Assembly (NCBI GenBank): GCA_041917055.1
Contig: JAYRYJ010000001.1
Coordinates: forward strand, 186,001-250,000
Source: Pseudaquidulcibacter sp041917055
Lineage (GTDB): Bacteria; Pseudomonadota; Alphaproteobacteria; Caulobacterales; Aquidulcibacteraceae
DNA: 64,000 bases
Reading direction: 5' to 3'
Part shown: in pieces, positions 17,198 to 26,397 of the stretch
How the letters are laid out: every line of letters starts with the position of its first letter
Numbering within the stretch: position 1 is the first letter of the stretch
Notes under the pieces: model-generated
The model's database searches: none
What the model was told of the DNA's origin: nothing
Seen by the model: only the letters and a program-made list of their open reading frames with translations
Translations under genes and position numbers: made by a program

Positions 17198-18603
17198 AAA
17201 AGGCCTTTATCCTTCCCGCCCTTTTATTATTAAGCGCCTGCGCCACGCATGAACGGGCGACGCCATTAAGTGAAAAACTTGATTTAGGGCAATCAGTGCA
17301 AAAAATTGACGCTGCCGCATTAAAAAACCTCCAATTAAGCGAATACTGGCTGGCATTTGATGAGCCGGAACTCAATAAATTAATTGATCTAGGCCAAAAA
17401 CAAAACCTTGATCTTGCGCAAAGCGTAAAGCGCATTAAAGAGGCGCGCGCACAATTTGACATTACCAATTATGCACTTGGCCCGTCGGGTGCAGTAGTGA
17501 CAAATGCACAAATTATTCGAAGGTCAGAAGACGGCGCTTTACCGATTTCAAAATTTCCCGGCGTAAAACGCGATATTCTTGATTTCAATTTCGGTTATGA
17601 TTTAGGCTGGGAAATCGATGTATTCGGTGGTTTGCAACACGCAATTGATGGCGCGGATTCTTATATCGACATATTGGTCTATGAAAACCAAGGGATTCGC
17701 GCCATGGTCGCGGGTGAAATTTCGCGGCTATATTTTGAACTTAGGGGCACTCAAAGGGAAATCGCGACCGTCAATGAATACCTCGCCAATCTCGATGAAA
17801 CCGCACGTCTTATTGCGCTAAGGGTTAATAAAGGCGATTTATCCCATAAGGAATTAGATGACTTTAATGCAAAGCGCGAAGCATATGAGACCCAATTGCC
17901 ATTATTAAAAGCCAAAGCCAAAAGTGCATCTTATGCTTTGGCGATGTTGGTCGGTCAAAACCCTGAAAGCATGACGTATTTATTAAACCAAGCGCCAAAA
18001 GCACCGAAATTATTTGCCCCACCAATAGGCGCACGTTCCGATTTGTTAAAACGCCGCCCAGATATTTTGGTTGCCGAAACTAAATTACAGGGCCGCGCAT
18101 CGGAAACTAAATATTATGAAAGCGAAAAATTCCCGAAATTCGTAATGAATGCCCATATGGGGTGGGAGGCTTTGAAAATCGATGATTTATTCAAAAACCC
18201 GTCACAGGCCATAAGCATTGTGCCCGGCCTAAAATGGAATATTTTTGACAATGGTCGTGTAGATGCGCAAATCAATGCCGCCAATGCGCGCCAAGAAGCG
18301 GCATTGGTCGATTATAAAAAAGTGGTGATGAATGCTTTATTTGAATCCGAACGCGCCACCAGTGATTATGACGCCTCATTAAAAATTCTAAAAGAACGCG
18401 AAGATGTTACCAATTCACAATCCCATTTGTTAAAGCACCAAGAAAGTCGCTTCAAACTCGGTGATGCGTCCAAATTGGAAGTTTTGGAAGCAAAGCGGAA
18501 TTTACTTGATACCCAAATCCAAAACATAAAAACCGAAACCCAAAGCGCCCAATCCCTTATTAGCCTATTAAAAGCAATGGGCGGCGGCTGGGACAATAAA
18601 TAG
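17194..18603 (+). CDS. NodT/OprM-type outer-membrane efflux lipoprotein
   Basis: A 469-residue TolC-superfamily channel with an N-terminal lipoprotein signal (LLLLSACATHE, lipobox LSAC). It contains the conserved W-x-x-F segment near the start (EYWLAFDEPELNKLI), two long helical repeats and PIGARSDLLKRRPDILVAE, a hallmark of this family. E. coli YbhFSR relies on TolC; here the exporter operon carries its own channel as last gene, giving a complete tripartite system. It ends at a strong terminator. Confidence 0.9.
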   Translation: MKKAFILPALLLLSACATHERATPLSEKLDLGQSVQKIDAAALKNLQLSEYWLAFDEPELNKLIDLGQKQNLDLAQSVKRIKEARAQFDITNYALGPSGAVVTNAQIIRRSEDGALPISKFPGVKRDILDFNFGYDLGWEIDVFGGLQHAIDGADSYIDILVYENQGIRAMVAGEISRLYFELRGTQREIATVNEYLANLDETARLIALRVNKGDLSHKELDDFNAKREAYETQLPLLKAKAKSASYALAMLVGQNPESMTYLLNQAPKAPKLFAPPIGARSDLLKRRPDILVAETKLQGRASETKYYESEKFPKFVMNAHMGWEALKIDDLFKNPSQAISIVPGLKWNIFDNGRVDAQINAANARQEAALVDYKKVVMNALFESERATSDYDASLKILKEREDVTNSQSHLLKHQESRFKLGDASKLEVLEAKRNLLDTQIQNIKTETQSAQSLISLLKAMGGGWDNK

Positions 18604-18635
18604 GGCATATGACGAAATTGGTGATTTCTTGTTGC

Positions 18636-18670
18636 AAAAAAATCGGCGCTTGTTCGGCGCCGATTTTTTA
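18636..18670. terminator. bidirectional terminator between the exporter operon and SQR
   Basis: AAAAAAATCGGCGC, a short TTGTT loop, then GGCGCCGATTTTTT. The stem is GC-rich with A-run and T-run flanks, so it can end both the plus-strand exporter operon and the minus-strand SQR operon. Confidence 0.9.
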
Positions 18671-18685
18671 TATTTGGTCGAAAAA

Positions 18686-19957
18686 TTAATCTTTCAATTT
18701 GGTGATGCCCAACATATCCATGATCATTTTTTCATAGAATGGTTCGGATTCACCGGATTTGATTTTTCCAAGGAAATATTTCTCAAACCCTATTTTTGCC
18801 ATATGCACCCATTTGCCGGAGCTTGACCAATTGCGATTGCGTGGCGGAATTTGCGGTTGTGCAACAAAGGCAACGCCCGAATCACCAAAGTCTGCAAGAC
18901 AAACCGCATTCCATGTGCCTTCTTCATCAGCAGGGCGACCATTTAGAATGTGACCAATATTGTGTGCAGTCGCGGTAACCATAGATTCGATCATAAATCC
19001 GGTTTTTGGCACGCCGCATGGCACAGGTGTTGGTGCGGTCGGGGCAATTGCAACGCAAACGCCGATTGCGAAAATATTCTGATAAGTTGGGTTTCTTTGG
19101 TGCTTATCGACCAAAATAAAGCCGCGTGGATTGGTTAGTTTTTCAATGCCAAAAACCGCAGGAACACCACGGAATGCCGGAAGCATCATAGTGAATTTAG
19201 AATCAATTTCTTTGGTTCCCGCCGAAGTGCCGTCTTTATTGATTTGTTCAATGGTCAATTTTCCGGCTTCGGCTTTTAGAAGTTTGCAATTGGTCATCCA
19301 TTTAATATGACGATGGCGCATTGCAGCTTCTAAAAGACCCTTAGTATCACCAACGCCATCAAGACCCAAATGCCCCACATAGGGTTCAGAAGTTATGAAA
19401 GTCATTGGCACTTTGTCGCGCATTTTGCGTTTGCGCAATTCGGTTTCAACAATCATAAGGAATTCATAAGCCGGGCCATAACATGATGCACCTTGGACTG
19501 CGCCAATTACAATCGGGCCCGGGTTTTTGCAAAATTCATCAAAGGCTTTTGACGCTTGCAAAGCATGATCGACATGGCAAACCGACTGGGTATGACCTTC
19601 GGGTCCAAAACCCTCAATTTCGTCAAATGCCAAATCAGGGCCGGTCGCGATTACAAGGAAATCATAGTCTAATTTCCGACCGTCAGTTAATTCAACTTGA
19701 TTAGTTTCAGGGTGAACGCGCGCCGCACCGCCTGGCTCTAATTTAATACCGCGTTTTTTGAAAACCGGTTCAAGATTTACTTCAATCGCTTCACGCGTGC
19801 GCCAACTTACAGCAACCCACGGATTGGACGGCACAAAGTGATAAACCGAACCTTTGTTTACAACCGTCAAAGTGTCACCGGCGCGCAATTGATCTTTAAT
19901 TTCATAGGCGGCAATAACGCCGCCAAGACCAGCACCCAATACAATTACATTTGCCAT
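18686..19957 (-). CDS. sqr: sulfide:quinone oxidoreductase family flavoprotein
   Basis: A 423-residue FAD protein that oxidises sulfide to persulfide/polysulfide and passes electrons to quinone at the membrane surface. The Rossmann start VIVLGAGLGGVIAAYEI binds FAD. Three cysteines typical of SQR are visible: SVCHVDHAL (near residue 120), GASCYGPAYEF (near 155) and PVPCGVPKTGFMIES (near 340); the last two contexts are strongly diagnostic and argue against NADH dehydrogenase. The ATG at 19957 starts directly at the FAD fold. It is the last gene of the minus-strand unit DUF2892-TolC-SQR. The SQR subtype was not assigned. Confidence 0.9.
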   Translation of the reverse strand: MANVIVLGAGLGGVIAAYEIKDQLRAGDTLTVVNKGSVYHFVPSNPWVAVSWRTREAIEVNLEPVFKKRGIKLEPGGAARVHPETNQVELTDGRKLDYDFLVIATGPDLAFDEIEGFGPEGHTQSVCHVDHALQASKAFDEFCKNPGPIVIGAVQGASCYGPAYEFLMIVETELRKRKMRDKVPMTFITSEPYVGHLGLDGVGDTKGLLEAAMRHRHIKWMTNCKLLKAEAGKLTIEQINKDGTSAGTKEIDSKFTMMLPAFRGVPAVFGIEKLTNPRGFILVDKHQRNPTYQNIFAIGVCVAIAPTAPTPVPCGVPKTGFMIESMVTATAHNIGHILNGRPADEEGTWNAVCLADFGDSGVAFVAQPQIPPRNRNWSSSGKWVHMAKIGFEKYFLGKIKSGESEPFYEKMIMDMLGITKLKD

Positions 19958-19976
19958 TACTCTACCCCTTCTAATT

Positions 19977-21236
19977 TCAAAAGTTTCCACCCGTAGCCGC
20001 TATGATTTTATATTTGGCGACCAATATTTCGGCCTCTGCTTTGGCCGTCTGACCGTAAGATTCGGTCAAATTCTTTTGTGCATCAAGCAAGTCAGACATC
20101 GGTTTTTGACCGACCCGAAACTCTGCATCGACGGATTTTAGCACAATTTTCATCGCTTCATTAGCGCTTCGCGCCGCATTTAGGCCCTTTAAGGCTGCGT
20201 CATATTGCGCATAAGCCTCAACGACCCCTAATTCGACGGCTTTTTGAGTGGCATAAAGCCCGTATTTTGCCTGTTCATTGCCAAATGCCGCCATTTCTTT
20301 GGCACTTTTTGTGCGCCCATTATCCCAAAGCGGCATTGAAAATTTCAAATAGGCACCATAATCATCGACTTTATAGCCCGATAGAAATTGGTCACGAATT
20401 GTTGTCGCGCGCGCCTCTAATGAAACTTTCGGCATATTATAGGAATTGGCCAATTTAGTTTGTGCCTTTGCCTGTTCTGCACGTGCATTAGCGATTAGAA
20501 TCATTGGATGCGAAGTTTTAGCGCTTTCTTTGGCCTCCAACGCACTTGGCGGCAAAACGATTTGTGCGCCATCGAGATCTACAACATTGAATTCACGACC
20601 AGTAAGGCGCGCAAGATTTGCCTTAGCAATGGTTTCATTGCCCTGCATCTGCGCAAGCATAGCTTCGGCGCGATACATCGCGGCCTCCGCCATTGCTTTA
20701 TCACTTATTGCGGTTTCACCGGCTTTGAATTGCAAATCGGCATCGCGGGCGAAACGTTTCATAGCGTCTAAATTATCTTTGGCAAAGGCCACCATTTTTT
20801 GCGTAACATAAACAGCGGAATAGGCATTTGCAGTTTCGAGGATTAGATCACTTTTTGCTTTTAATGTCTGTGCGTTTTTTTCCGCCAAAGCGAATTCTTC
20901 GGCGCTTATTCGTGCCAAGGCCGCACCGCCGTCATAGAGGCGTTTTTCCCACGCAATTGCCAAAGAGCGTGGATAAATAACATCATAGCCCATACCAAAA
21001 TCGGCGTTTTGCGCACCATAAGATCCTTGAATTCCAATTGATGACGCCTCATTTGCTTTTGTGGCATTCAATTTGGCTTTGGCAATATCAAGACCCGCAT
21101 TATTAGCAAGGAAGCCGGGTTCATTTGCAATTGCCGCGTCAATGGCCTCTTTTATGCTTTGCGCATTGGCGATATTTGCAAAGGCAAAGGCCGCAATTAA
21201 TGACGAAACGCCAATTCTAAGAAATTTGCGCATCAT
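19977..21236 (-). CDS. TolC-family outer-membrane efflux channel
   Basis: A 419-residue protein with a Sec signal peptide (cleavage likely after ANIANA) and two TolC repeats rich in alternating Ala/Lys/Glu helices, with KMVAFAKDNLDAMKRFARDA in the first and VKSVDAEFRVGQKP-like LKSVDAEFRVGQKPMSDLLD in the second. Since the divergent operon supplies an adaptor and an RND pump but no channel, this is the likely third component. Its start overlaps the DUF2892 stop (ATGA); SQR follows after 19 bases. Confidence 0.88.
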   Translation of the reverse strand: MMRKFLRIGVSSLIAAFAFANIANAQSIKEAIDAAIANEPGFLANNAGLDIAKAKLNATKANEASSIGIQGSYGAQNADFGMGYDVIYPRSLAIAWEKRLYDGGAALARISAEEFALAEKNAQTLKAKSDLILETANAYSAVYVTQKMVAFAKDNLDAMKRFARDADLQFKAGETAISDKAMAEAAMYRAEAMLAQMQGNETIAKANLARLTGREFNVVDLDGAQIVLPPSALEAKESAKTSHPMILIANARAEQAKAQTKLANSYNMPKVSLEARATTIRDQFLSGYKVDDYGAYLKFSMPLWDNGRTKSAKEMAAFGNEQAKYGLYATQKAVELGVVEAYAQYDAALKGLNAARSANEAMKIVLKSVDAEFRVGQKPMSDLLDAQKNLTESYGQTAKAEAEILVAKYKIIAATGGNF

Positions 21237-21436
21237 TTGAAATGCGCCCCTTCTTTACAGCCTAGTTTTTTAAAAACCATTGCCGCAGGACAAAATTTAG
21301 TGAAACTAGCCTGCAACATATTCAAACCTGCAAAAGCCGCAAGCCAGATAAAACCCTGATGCACAAAATGCGCAAGCAAAGCAGACGCCAGCACAACAAT
21401 ACCGGCAAAACGGAAAACAGCACTATCTATATTCAT
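21233..21436 (-). CDS. DUF2892 (YgaP-like membrane segment) small membrane protein
   Basis: A 67-residue protein with two hydrophobic segments (about residues 8-24 and 28-42) and the family pattern FAGLNMLQASFTKFCPA...KLGCK. In E. coli YgaP the same kind of membrane hairpin is fused to a rhodanese; here a separate rhodanese is encoded divergently next door, so the two may act together at the membrane. An AGGAGTG ribosome site precedes the ATG at 21436. First gene of the unit with TolC and SQR. Confidence 0.85.
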   Translation of the reverse strand: MNIDSAVFRFAGIVVLASALLAHFVHQGFIWLAAFAGLNMLQASFTKFCPAAMVFKKLGCKEGAHFK

Positions 21437-21510
21437 TTATCACTCCTGAAATGCGGACAAAAAATTTCACCCGCCTCTTGACTAACAGTCGCGTTAATTA
21501 GTATATAAGC

Positions 21511-21537
21511 ATTTCCGAATATATGCAAGTTCGAAAT
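21511..21537. promoter_or_regulatory. candidate operator between SQR and rhodanese/RND operons
   Basis: ATTTCCGAA (21511-21519) faces TTCGAAAT (21530-21537) across an AT-rich centre, an inverted repeat midway between the two divergent starts. A TTGACT-like element lies just to the left (about 21477). No ArsR/BigR-type regulator gene is visible nearby, so the binding protein is unknown. Confidence 0.45.
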
Positions 21538-21576
21538 TACTGCAAATATACTCAAAATTTTTGAAAGGGCAATAGA

Positions 21577-21906
21577 ATGTTTTTTGGACCAAAGATTAAG
21601 ACCGTCTCCCCGCGTGAGGTTCAAATCGGCCTTGAGCAAAAGGCAATTACTTTGATTGACGTGCGCGAAGCCAATGAAAATCGCGCCGCGCGCATTGATG
21701 GGTCGCTATTGATGCCTTTAAGTCGCTTCAATCCTGCGGATTTAAAGAAATATGAAGACAAGCCGATTATTGTCTATTGCCAGAGCGGAATGCGTTCAGG
21801 TCAGGCGGCGAAAATTTGCGTTAATGCCGGTCTTGATGTTGCGAATATGCAGGGCGGAATAATGAATTGGCATGCAAACGGCCTGCCGATTAAAACAGGC
21901 GCATAA
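21577..21906 (+). CDS. rhodanese-domain sulfurtransferase
   Basis: A 109-residue single-domain rhodanese. The domain starts TVSPREVQIGL, has LIDVREANE, and the active loop CQSGMRSGQA carries the Cys that takes up a sulfane sulfur. Such proteins move persulfide sulfur made by SQR to thiol acceptors. It is the first gene of an operon with the adaptor (10 bases on) and the RND permease. An AAAGGGC ribosome site lies upstream. Confidence 0.92.
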   Translation: MFFGPKIKTVSPREVQIGLEQKAITLIDVREANENRAARIDGSLLMPLSRFNPADLKKYEDKPIIVYCQSGMRSGQAAKICVNAGLDVANMQGGIMNWHANGLPIKTGA

Positions 21907-21916
21907 AGGTATTGCG

Positions 21917-23089
21917 ATGAAAAAAACTTTATTAATTGGTGTTGTGCTTTCGGCTTTTGCTTTGCCTTTGGCATCATGCGGAAAAAAACATGAAGAAGTG
22001 AAACATGAGACAGCGCAAGCAATCGATGCGGCGTCAAAATTTACAATTGCGCAATTCAATATCAGCGATTTAAAACCGATTGTCGGTTTCTATACTTCTG
22101 ATGACGACACCCAGGCACGGGCGCGAATTGGCGGCACTTTGATTTCACTTAATGTCAGTGAAGGCCAAGAAGTCGCGAAAGGCCAATTAATAGGCACAAT
22201 CGATGAAGCGCGCTTTGCTGCTGAAATTGATGCTGGCGTCGCCAACGCTAAATCCGCCGCCTCTATGGCGAATGCCGGTGTGCAGAGTGCAAAACAAGCG
22301 CCAGCCAATTTAGCGGCTGCCGCCGCAATGGCGCAAAAAGCCCAAGCTGATTATAATCGTACCAAACAATTATTTGACCAGGGTGTCTATGCCCAGGCAC
22401 GTCTTGACCAAATGCAGGCCGCACTTGCCGCCGCCAATGCCCAAGTCATGGCGGCAAAAGCGGGTGTAGGTGCCGCAAATGCCAGCGCCGAGGCCGCAAA
22501 ATCGCAGGCCGGTGCGGCAAGCGCACAAGTAAAAATCGCCCAAGCAATGCGCGCCCAAGGCAAGATTTATGCCCCCAAATCAGGCAAAGTGACCGTAATT
22601 CCGGTTTCTCAAGGACAAGTCGTAATGCCGGGTGAGGTGGTTGCCTTTATTGCCGGTGGTGCATCGGTATTAAGAATGAAAGCGCCCGAAAAAGATGCCG
22701 CAAATCTAAGGATCGGGCAGCAGGTGGCGATTAAGTCCAATGACGGCAATGTCGCGTCTTATACCACAATCACTAAAATCTATCCCCTAGTTGAGAATGG
22801 CATGGTGAAAGTGGATCTTGCAAGCGATGGGACTGAACATTTTGTCGGTGAACGAATCGAAGTTCTTTTGCCAATCGGCAATCGTCAGGCAATTGTCATT
22901 CCATCAAGCTATATAATTACGCGTCAAGGTGTTGATTTTGTGCGCCTAATTCGCGGCGAAAAAGCATTGGAAATCCCGATACAGCGCGGGCAAATCCAAA
23001 ATATGCAAAATATTAAAGACGGAATTGAAATTCTTTCCGGCCTTAATGTCGGCGATGTTATTGTCGCGCCTGCGCCGAAAGGCAATTAA
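21917..23089 (+). CDS. RND-type periplasmic adaptor lipoprotein
   Basis: A membrane-fusion protein of about 390 residues with a lipoprotein signal (ALPLASCGKK). A lipoyl half-motif (NVSEGQEVAKGQLIGTID) is followed by a very alanine-rich helical hairpin (about residues 95-210), a second lipoyl half (IYAPKSGKVTVIPVSQGQVV) and a barrel domain. It should connect the RND permease to the TolC-like channel encoded on the other side of the island. The ATG at 21917 is chosen because the signal peptide begins there; the upstream extension overlaps the rhodanese gene. It ends one base before the permease ATG. Confidence 0.88.
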   Translation: MKKTLLIGVVLSAFALPLASCGKKHEEVKHETAQAIDAASKFTIAQFNISDLKPIVGFYTSDDDTQARARIGGTLISLNVSEGQEVAKGQLIGTIDEARFAAEIDAGVANAKSAASMANAGVQSAKQAPANLAAAAAMAQKAQADYNRTKQLFDQGVYAQARLDQMQAALAAANAQVMAAKAGVGAANASAEAAKSQAGAASAQVKIAQAMRAQGKIYAPKSGKVTVIPVSQGQVVMPGEVVAFIAGGASVLRMKAPEKDAANLRIGQQVAIKSNDGNVASYTTITKIYPLVENGMVKVDLASDGTEHFVGERIEVLLPIGNRQAIVIPSSYIITRQGVDFVRLIRGEKALEIPIQRGQIQNMQNIKDGIEILSGLNVGDVIVAPAPKGN

Positions 23090-23090
23090 T

Positions 23091-26000
23091 ATGAGCGAGA
23101 AATTCAAATTAGGGATTGCCGGTTCGCTTACCAAAGCGACCATTAAATCACCGCTTACATTATTATTGCTTTTGGCATCATTTGCCGTCGGTTTCATGGC
23201 CTTAATGGCAATCCCGCGTGAGGAAGAGCCACAAATCTCCGTGCCGATGGTGAATGTGCAAATACCTGCACCAGGCCTTAGCGCCAATGATGTTTCGGTT
23301 AAAGTTACCGAACCGGTTGAAACTGCACTTCGCGGCCTTAATGGCGTTGAACACGTCTATTCGCAAAGCCAAGATAATGGCGTTATGTTGACTGCGCGCT
23401 TTAAAGTCGGCACTGATTCCGATGATGCAATCCTTCGGGTTCAGCAAAAAATGCGCGAACCTAATATATTGCCGAAAAATGGCGCGATGGAGCCGATTGT
23501 AACTGCGCGCGGTATTGATGATGTCCCGATTTTGGTGGTTACGGTCTCGCCAAAGCCCGAAATTCAAGATCGTTGGTCCGATGCCAATCTTTACGACCTT
23601 GCGACCGATATTAAAGCCGAACTTATTAAAGTGAATGATGTCGGCACGGTCTTTATGGTCGGTGGTCGCCCTAATGAATTAAACATTGCGCCCGATGCCG
23701 CGCGCCTTGCATCCAATGGCGTTCCTTTGGGTAGTTTGATTGAGACATTAAAATCGGCATCCTCTTCTATGCCTTTGGGGAATTTGCGCGGAAATAATCA
23801 ATCCCAAGAAGTTATCGCCGGAAGTGGGTTTAAGAACATAGATGAAATCAAAAATCTATCGGTAAAAACCATTAGCGGCGGCGAGGTTTTGGTTGGTGAT
23901 GTCGCCGATGTCGCGCTTAAACCACGCAATGATCAATCTGTTGCCTATCATTATGAACGCGTGAATGGCGAAATGGCACGCGCGCCAACCGTGGCAATTG
24001 CGATTGCAAAACGCCCGGGTGTTAATGCCGTTGTTTTGACTGAACATGTTCGCGAAAAACTCAAAACCCTCGAAGGCACAGTGATTCCCGATGGTATTAA
24101 TGCCAAAATCGTGCGCGATTATGGTGAAACCGCCAATGAAAAAGCCAATGAATTATTATTCCATTTGGGCCTGGCAACACTTTCTATCGTTGCTTTGATT
24201 TTCTTTACAATTGGCAAGCGCGAAAGTTTTGTGACTTTGGTGGTTATTCCAACCACAATTTTGCTTACGCTTTTTGCGTCAAACACAATGGGATATACAA
24301 TCAATCGCGTTTCGCTATTCGCACTAATTTTCTCAATCGGGATTTTGGTCGATGATGCGATTGTTATGATTGAGAATATTGCGCGCCATTGGGCTTTAGA
24401 TAAAACCAAGTCAAAAACCGAAGCCGCGATTGAGGCAGTTGCCGAAGTTGGTAATCCAACAATTGTTGCGACCTTAACCGTTGTGGTCGCGCTTTTGCCT
24501 ATGATGTTTGTATCGGGTCTTATGGGGCCATATATGGCGCCAATCCCCGCGAATGCGTCGGCGGCGATGATTTTCTCTTTCTTTGTTGCGGTAATTGTTG
24601 CGCCTTGGTTGATGCTTAAAGTCGCGCCGAAAAATGAAGATGGGGACGCTCATGGTCATCACGAACATTCGGAAGGCGCAATTGGCAAGATATATCGCAA
24701 AATCGCGGCGCCGATTATTGCGACCAAAAAATCAAGTTGGACATTCCTTTTGGGTGTCGGTGTTGCAACTGTATTGGCGTGCGTATTATTCTATACCAAA
24801 ACCGTAACTGTGAAGCTTTTGCCATTTGATAATAAATCGGAATTCCAATTGGTCGCCGATTTGCCGGAAGGAACAAGCCTTGAAACCACGCAAAGGGTTT
24901 TGTTTGAGGCGGCAAACGAATTGTCAAAAATCCCTGAAGTTGAAAGCATGGAGGTCTATGCTGGAACTTCTGCACCGTTTAATTTCAACGGTTTGGTGCG
25001 CCATTATTTCCTTCGCGAACGCCCTGAAATGGGTGATTTGCAAGTTAATTTAAGCGCCAAGCAAGACCGAAAACGCGAAAGCCATGATATAGCTTTAGAA
25101 GCCCGCAAACTTTTAAAAAATATCGAAGTCCCGCAAGGTGGTTCTTTAAAAGTGGTTGAAGTGCCACCGGGGCCACCGGTTATCTCAACCATGCTTGCCG
25201 AAATTTATGGACCTGACCGCGAGTCCCGTCGCGCAATTGCCGATAAAGTTAAGGCCGAAATGGCGAAAATTCCATATGTCGTTGATATTGACGATTATTA
25301 TGGTGTCGAACGCCCGAAAACCAGCCTTGCGCCAAATCGTGCCATGATTGAATCCTTAGGTGTGTCGGAAAACCATGTCCTTCAATCCTTGGGCGCGGCA
25401 TTGGGCGGTGTTGAACTTGGCACTTTACAAAGCACAAATGGGCGCGACCCGATTAATATTGCGCTAAGAATGCCAAACGAAGCACGCACAATGGGTGGTG
25501 GTCTTAATGCCCTTCCCGTTGCAATGGCAATGGATGCAAATGGTGCACGACTTGTGGATTTGGGTGAATTAACCATTGCACAAAACTCAAAAGCCTCTTT
25601 CCCAATTTTCCGCCGCGATGGGCGCGAGGCCGAAATGGTAACCGCCGATTTAGCAGGGGCATTTGAAGCACCAATTTATGGTATTTTCGACACAAATAAT
25701 GCCATCAAAAAAGCCGATTGGGGCAATTTACCAAAGCCCGAAATTTCCTGGCACGGTCAACCGAATGATGAGACCAAACCAACCCTATTATGGGACGGGG
25801 AGTGGGAAATTACTTATGTCACATTCCGTGACATGGGCGCAGCATTCGGCGTGGCCATTATCGGGATTTATATTCTGGTGGTGGCGCAATTCGGCTCATT
25901 CAAATTGCCATTAGTGGTTTTGACACCGATTCCATTGACTTTAATCGGGATTGTAATCGGTCATGCGATTTTCCGCGCGCCATTTTCTGCCACTTCTATG

Positions 26001-26327
26001 ATTGGCTTTATCGCATTGGCGGGAATTATTGTGCGAAATTCAATTCTATTGATTGACTTTATTCGCAATGCCAAAACCCCCGATAAATCCCTGCGCGAAG
26101 TATTGTTAGAGGCGGGCGCAATAAGGTTTAAGCCCATCATGCTAACCGCACTTGCGGCTATGATTGGTGCGGCGGTTATCCTGACCGACCCGATTTTCCA
26201 GGGCCTCGCAATTTCATTATTGTTTGGATTAATGTCTTCGACCCTACTGACAGTATTGGTAATTCCTGCAATCTATATAGCTTTACGCGATGACGGGAAA
26301 ACCAAATATGCGGAAGTTGAGGAATAG
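23091..26327 (+). CDS. RND-family efflux permease
   Basis: A 1078-residue inner-membrane proton antiporter of the AcrB/HAE superfamily. It starts with a first membrane helix near residues 20-38 and PREEEPQISVPMVNVQIPAP, the usual start of the porter domain; GILVDDAIVMIENIARHWAL is helix 4 with the paired Asp residues of the proton relay, and a matching second half follows (IGFIALAGIIVRNSILLIDF). Between the two halves the cytoplasmic loop holds a His-rich stretch (DAHGHHEHSEG, about residues 517-527). The ATG at 23091 directly follows the adaptor stop. Substrate unknown; the sulfur context is discussed under findings. Confidence 0.9.
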   Translation: MSEKFKLGIAGSLTKATIKSPLTLLLLLASFAVGFMALMAIPREEEPQISVPMVNVQIPAPGLSANDVSVKVTEPVETALRGLNGVEHVYSQSQDNGVMLTARFKVGTDSDDAILRVQQKMREPNILPKNGAMEPIVTARGIDDVPILVVTVSPKPEIQDRWSDANLYDLATDIKAELIKVNDVGTVFMVGGRPNELNIAPDAARLASNGVPLGSLIETLKSASSSMPLGNLRGNNQSQEVIAGSGFKNIDEIKNLSVKTISGGEVLVGDVADVALKPRNDQSVAYHYERVNGEMARAPTVAIAIAKRPGVNAVVLTEHVREKLKTLEGTVIPDGINAKIVRDYGETANEKANELLFHLGLATLSIVALIFFTIGKRESFVTLVVIPTTILLTLFASNTMGYTINRVSLFALIFSIGILVDDAIVMIENIARHWALDKTKSKTEAAIEAVAEVGNPTIVATLTVVVALLPMMFVSGLMGPYMAPIPANASAAMIFSFFVAVIVAPWLMLKVAPKNEDGDAHGHHEHSEGAIGKIYRKIAAPIIATKKSSWTFLLGVGVATVLACVLFYTKTVTVKLLPFDNKSEFQLVADLPEGTSLETTQRVLFEAANELSKIPEVESMEVYAGTSAPFNFNGLVRHYFLRERPEMGDLQVNLSAKQDRKRESHDIALEARKLLKNIEVPQGGSLKVVEVPPGPPVISTMLAEIYGPDRESRRAIADKVKAEMAKIPYVVDIDDYYGVERPKTSLAPNRAMIESLGVSENHVLQSLGAALGGVELGTLQSTNGRDPINIALRMPNEARTMGGGLNALPVAMAMDANGARLVDLGELTIAQNSKASFPIFRRDGREAEMVTADLAGAFEAPIYGIFDTNNAIKKADWGNLPKPEISWHGQPNDETKPTLLWDGEWEITYVTFRDMGAAFGVAIIGIYILVVAQFGSFKLPLVVLTPIPLTLIGIVIGHAIFRAPFSATSMIGFIALAGIIVRNSILLIDFIRNAKTPDKSLREVLLEAGAIRFKPIMLTALAAMIGAAVILTDPIFQGLAISLLFGLMSSTLLTVLVIPAIYIALRDDGKTKYAEVEE

Positions 26328-26397
26328 GGGCCGAGAATCGTCTTTGAGTTTAAGATAATTTGTTCGACCTTTTGAGCACGATGATTCACGCGGTGGT

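Noticed and set aside
18686..19957. SQR as a type II NADH dehydrogenase or flavocytochrome subunit
   Set aside because: The GASCYGPAYEF and PCGVPKTGFMIES contexts with three SQR cysteines and the rhodanese neighbour favour SQR.
21433..21639. 68-residue minus-strand frame upstream of the DUF2892 gene
   Set aside because: It overlaps the rhodanese start and the control region, lacks a family signal and would cover the likely promoters.
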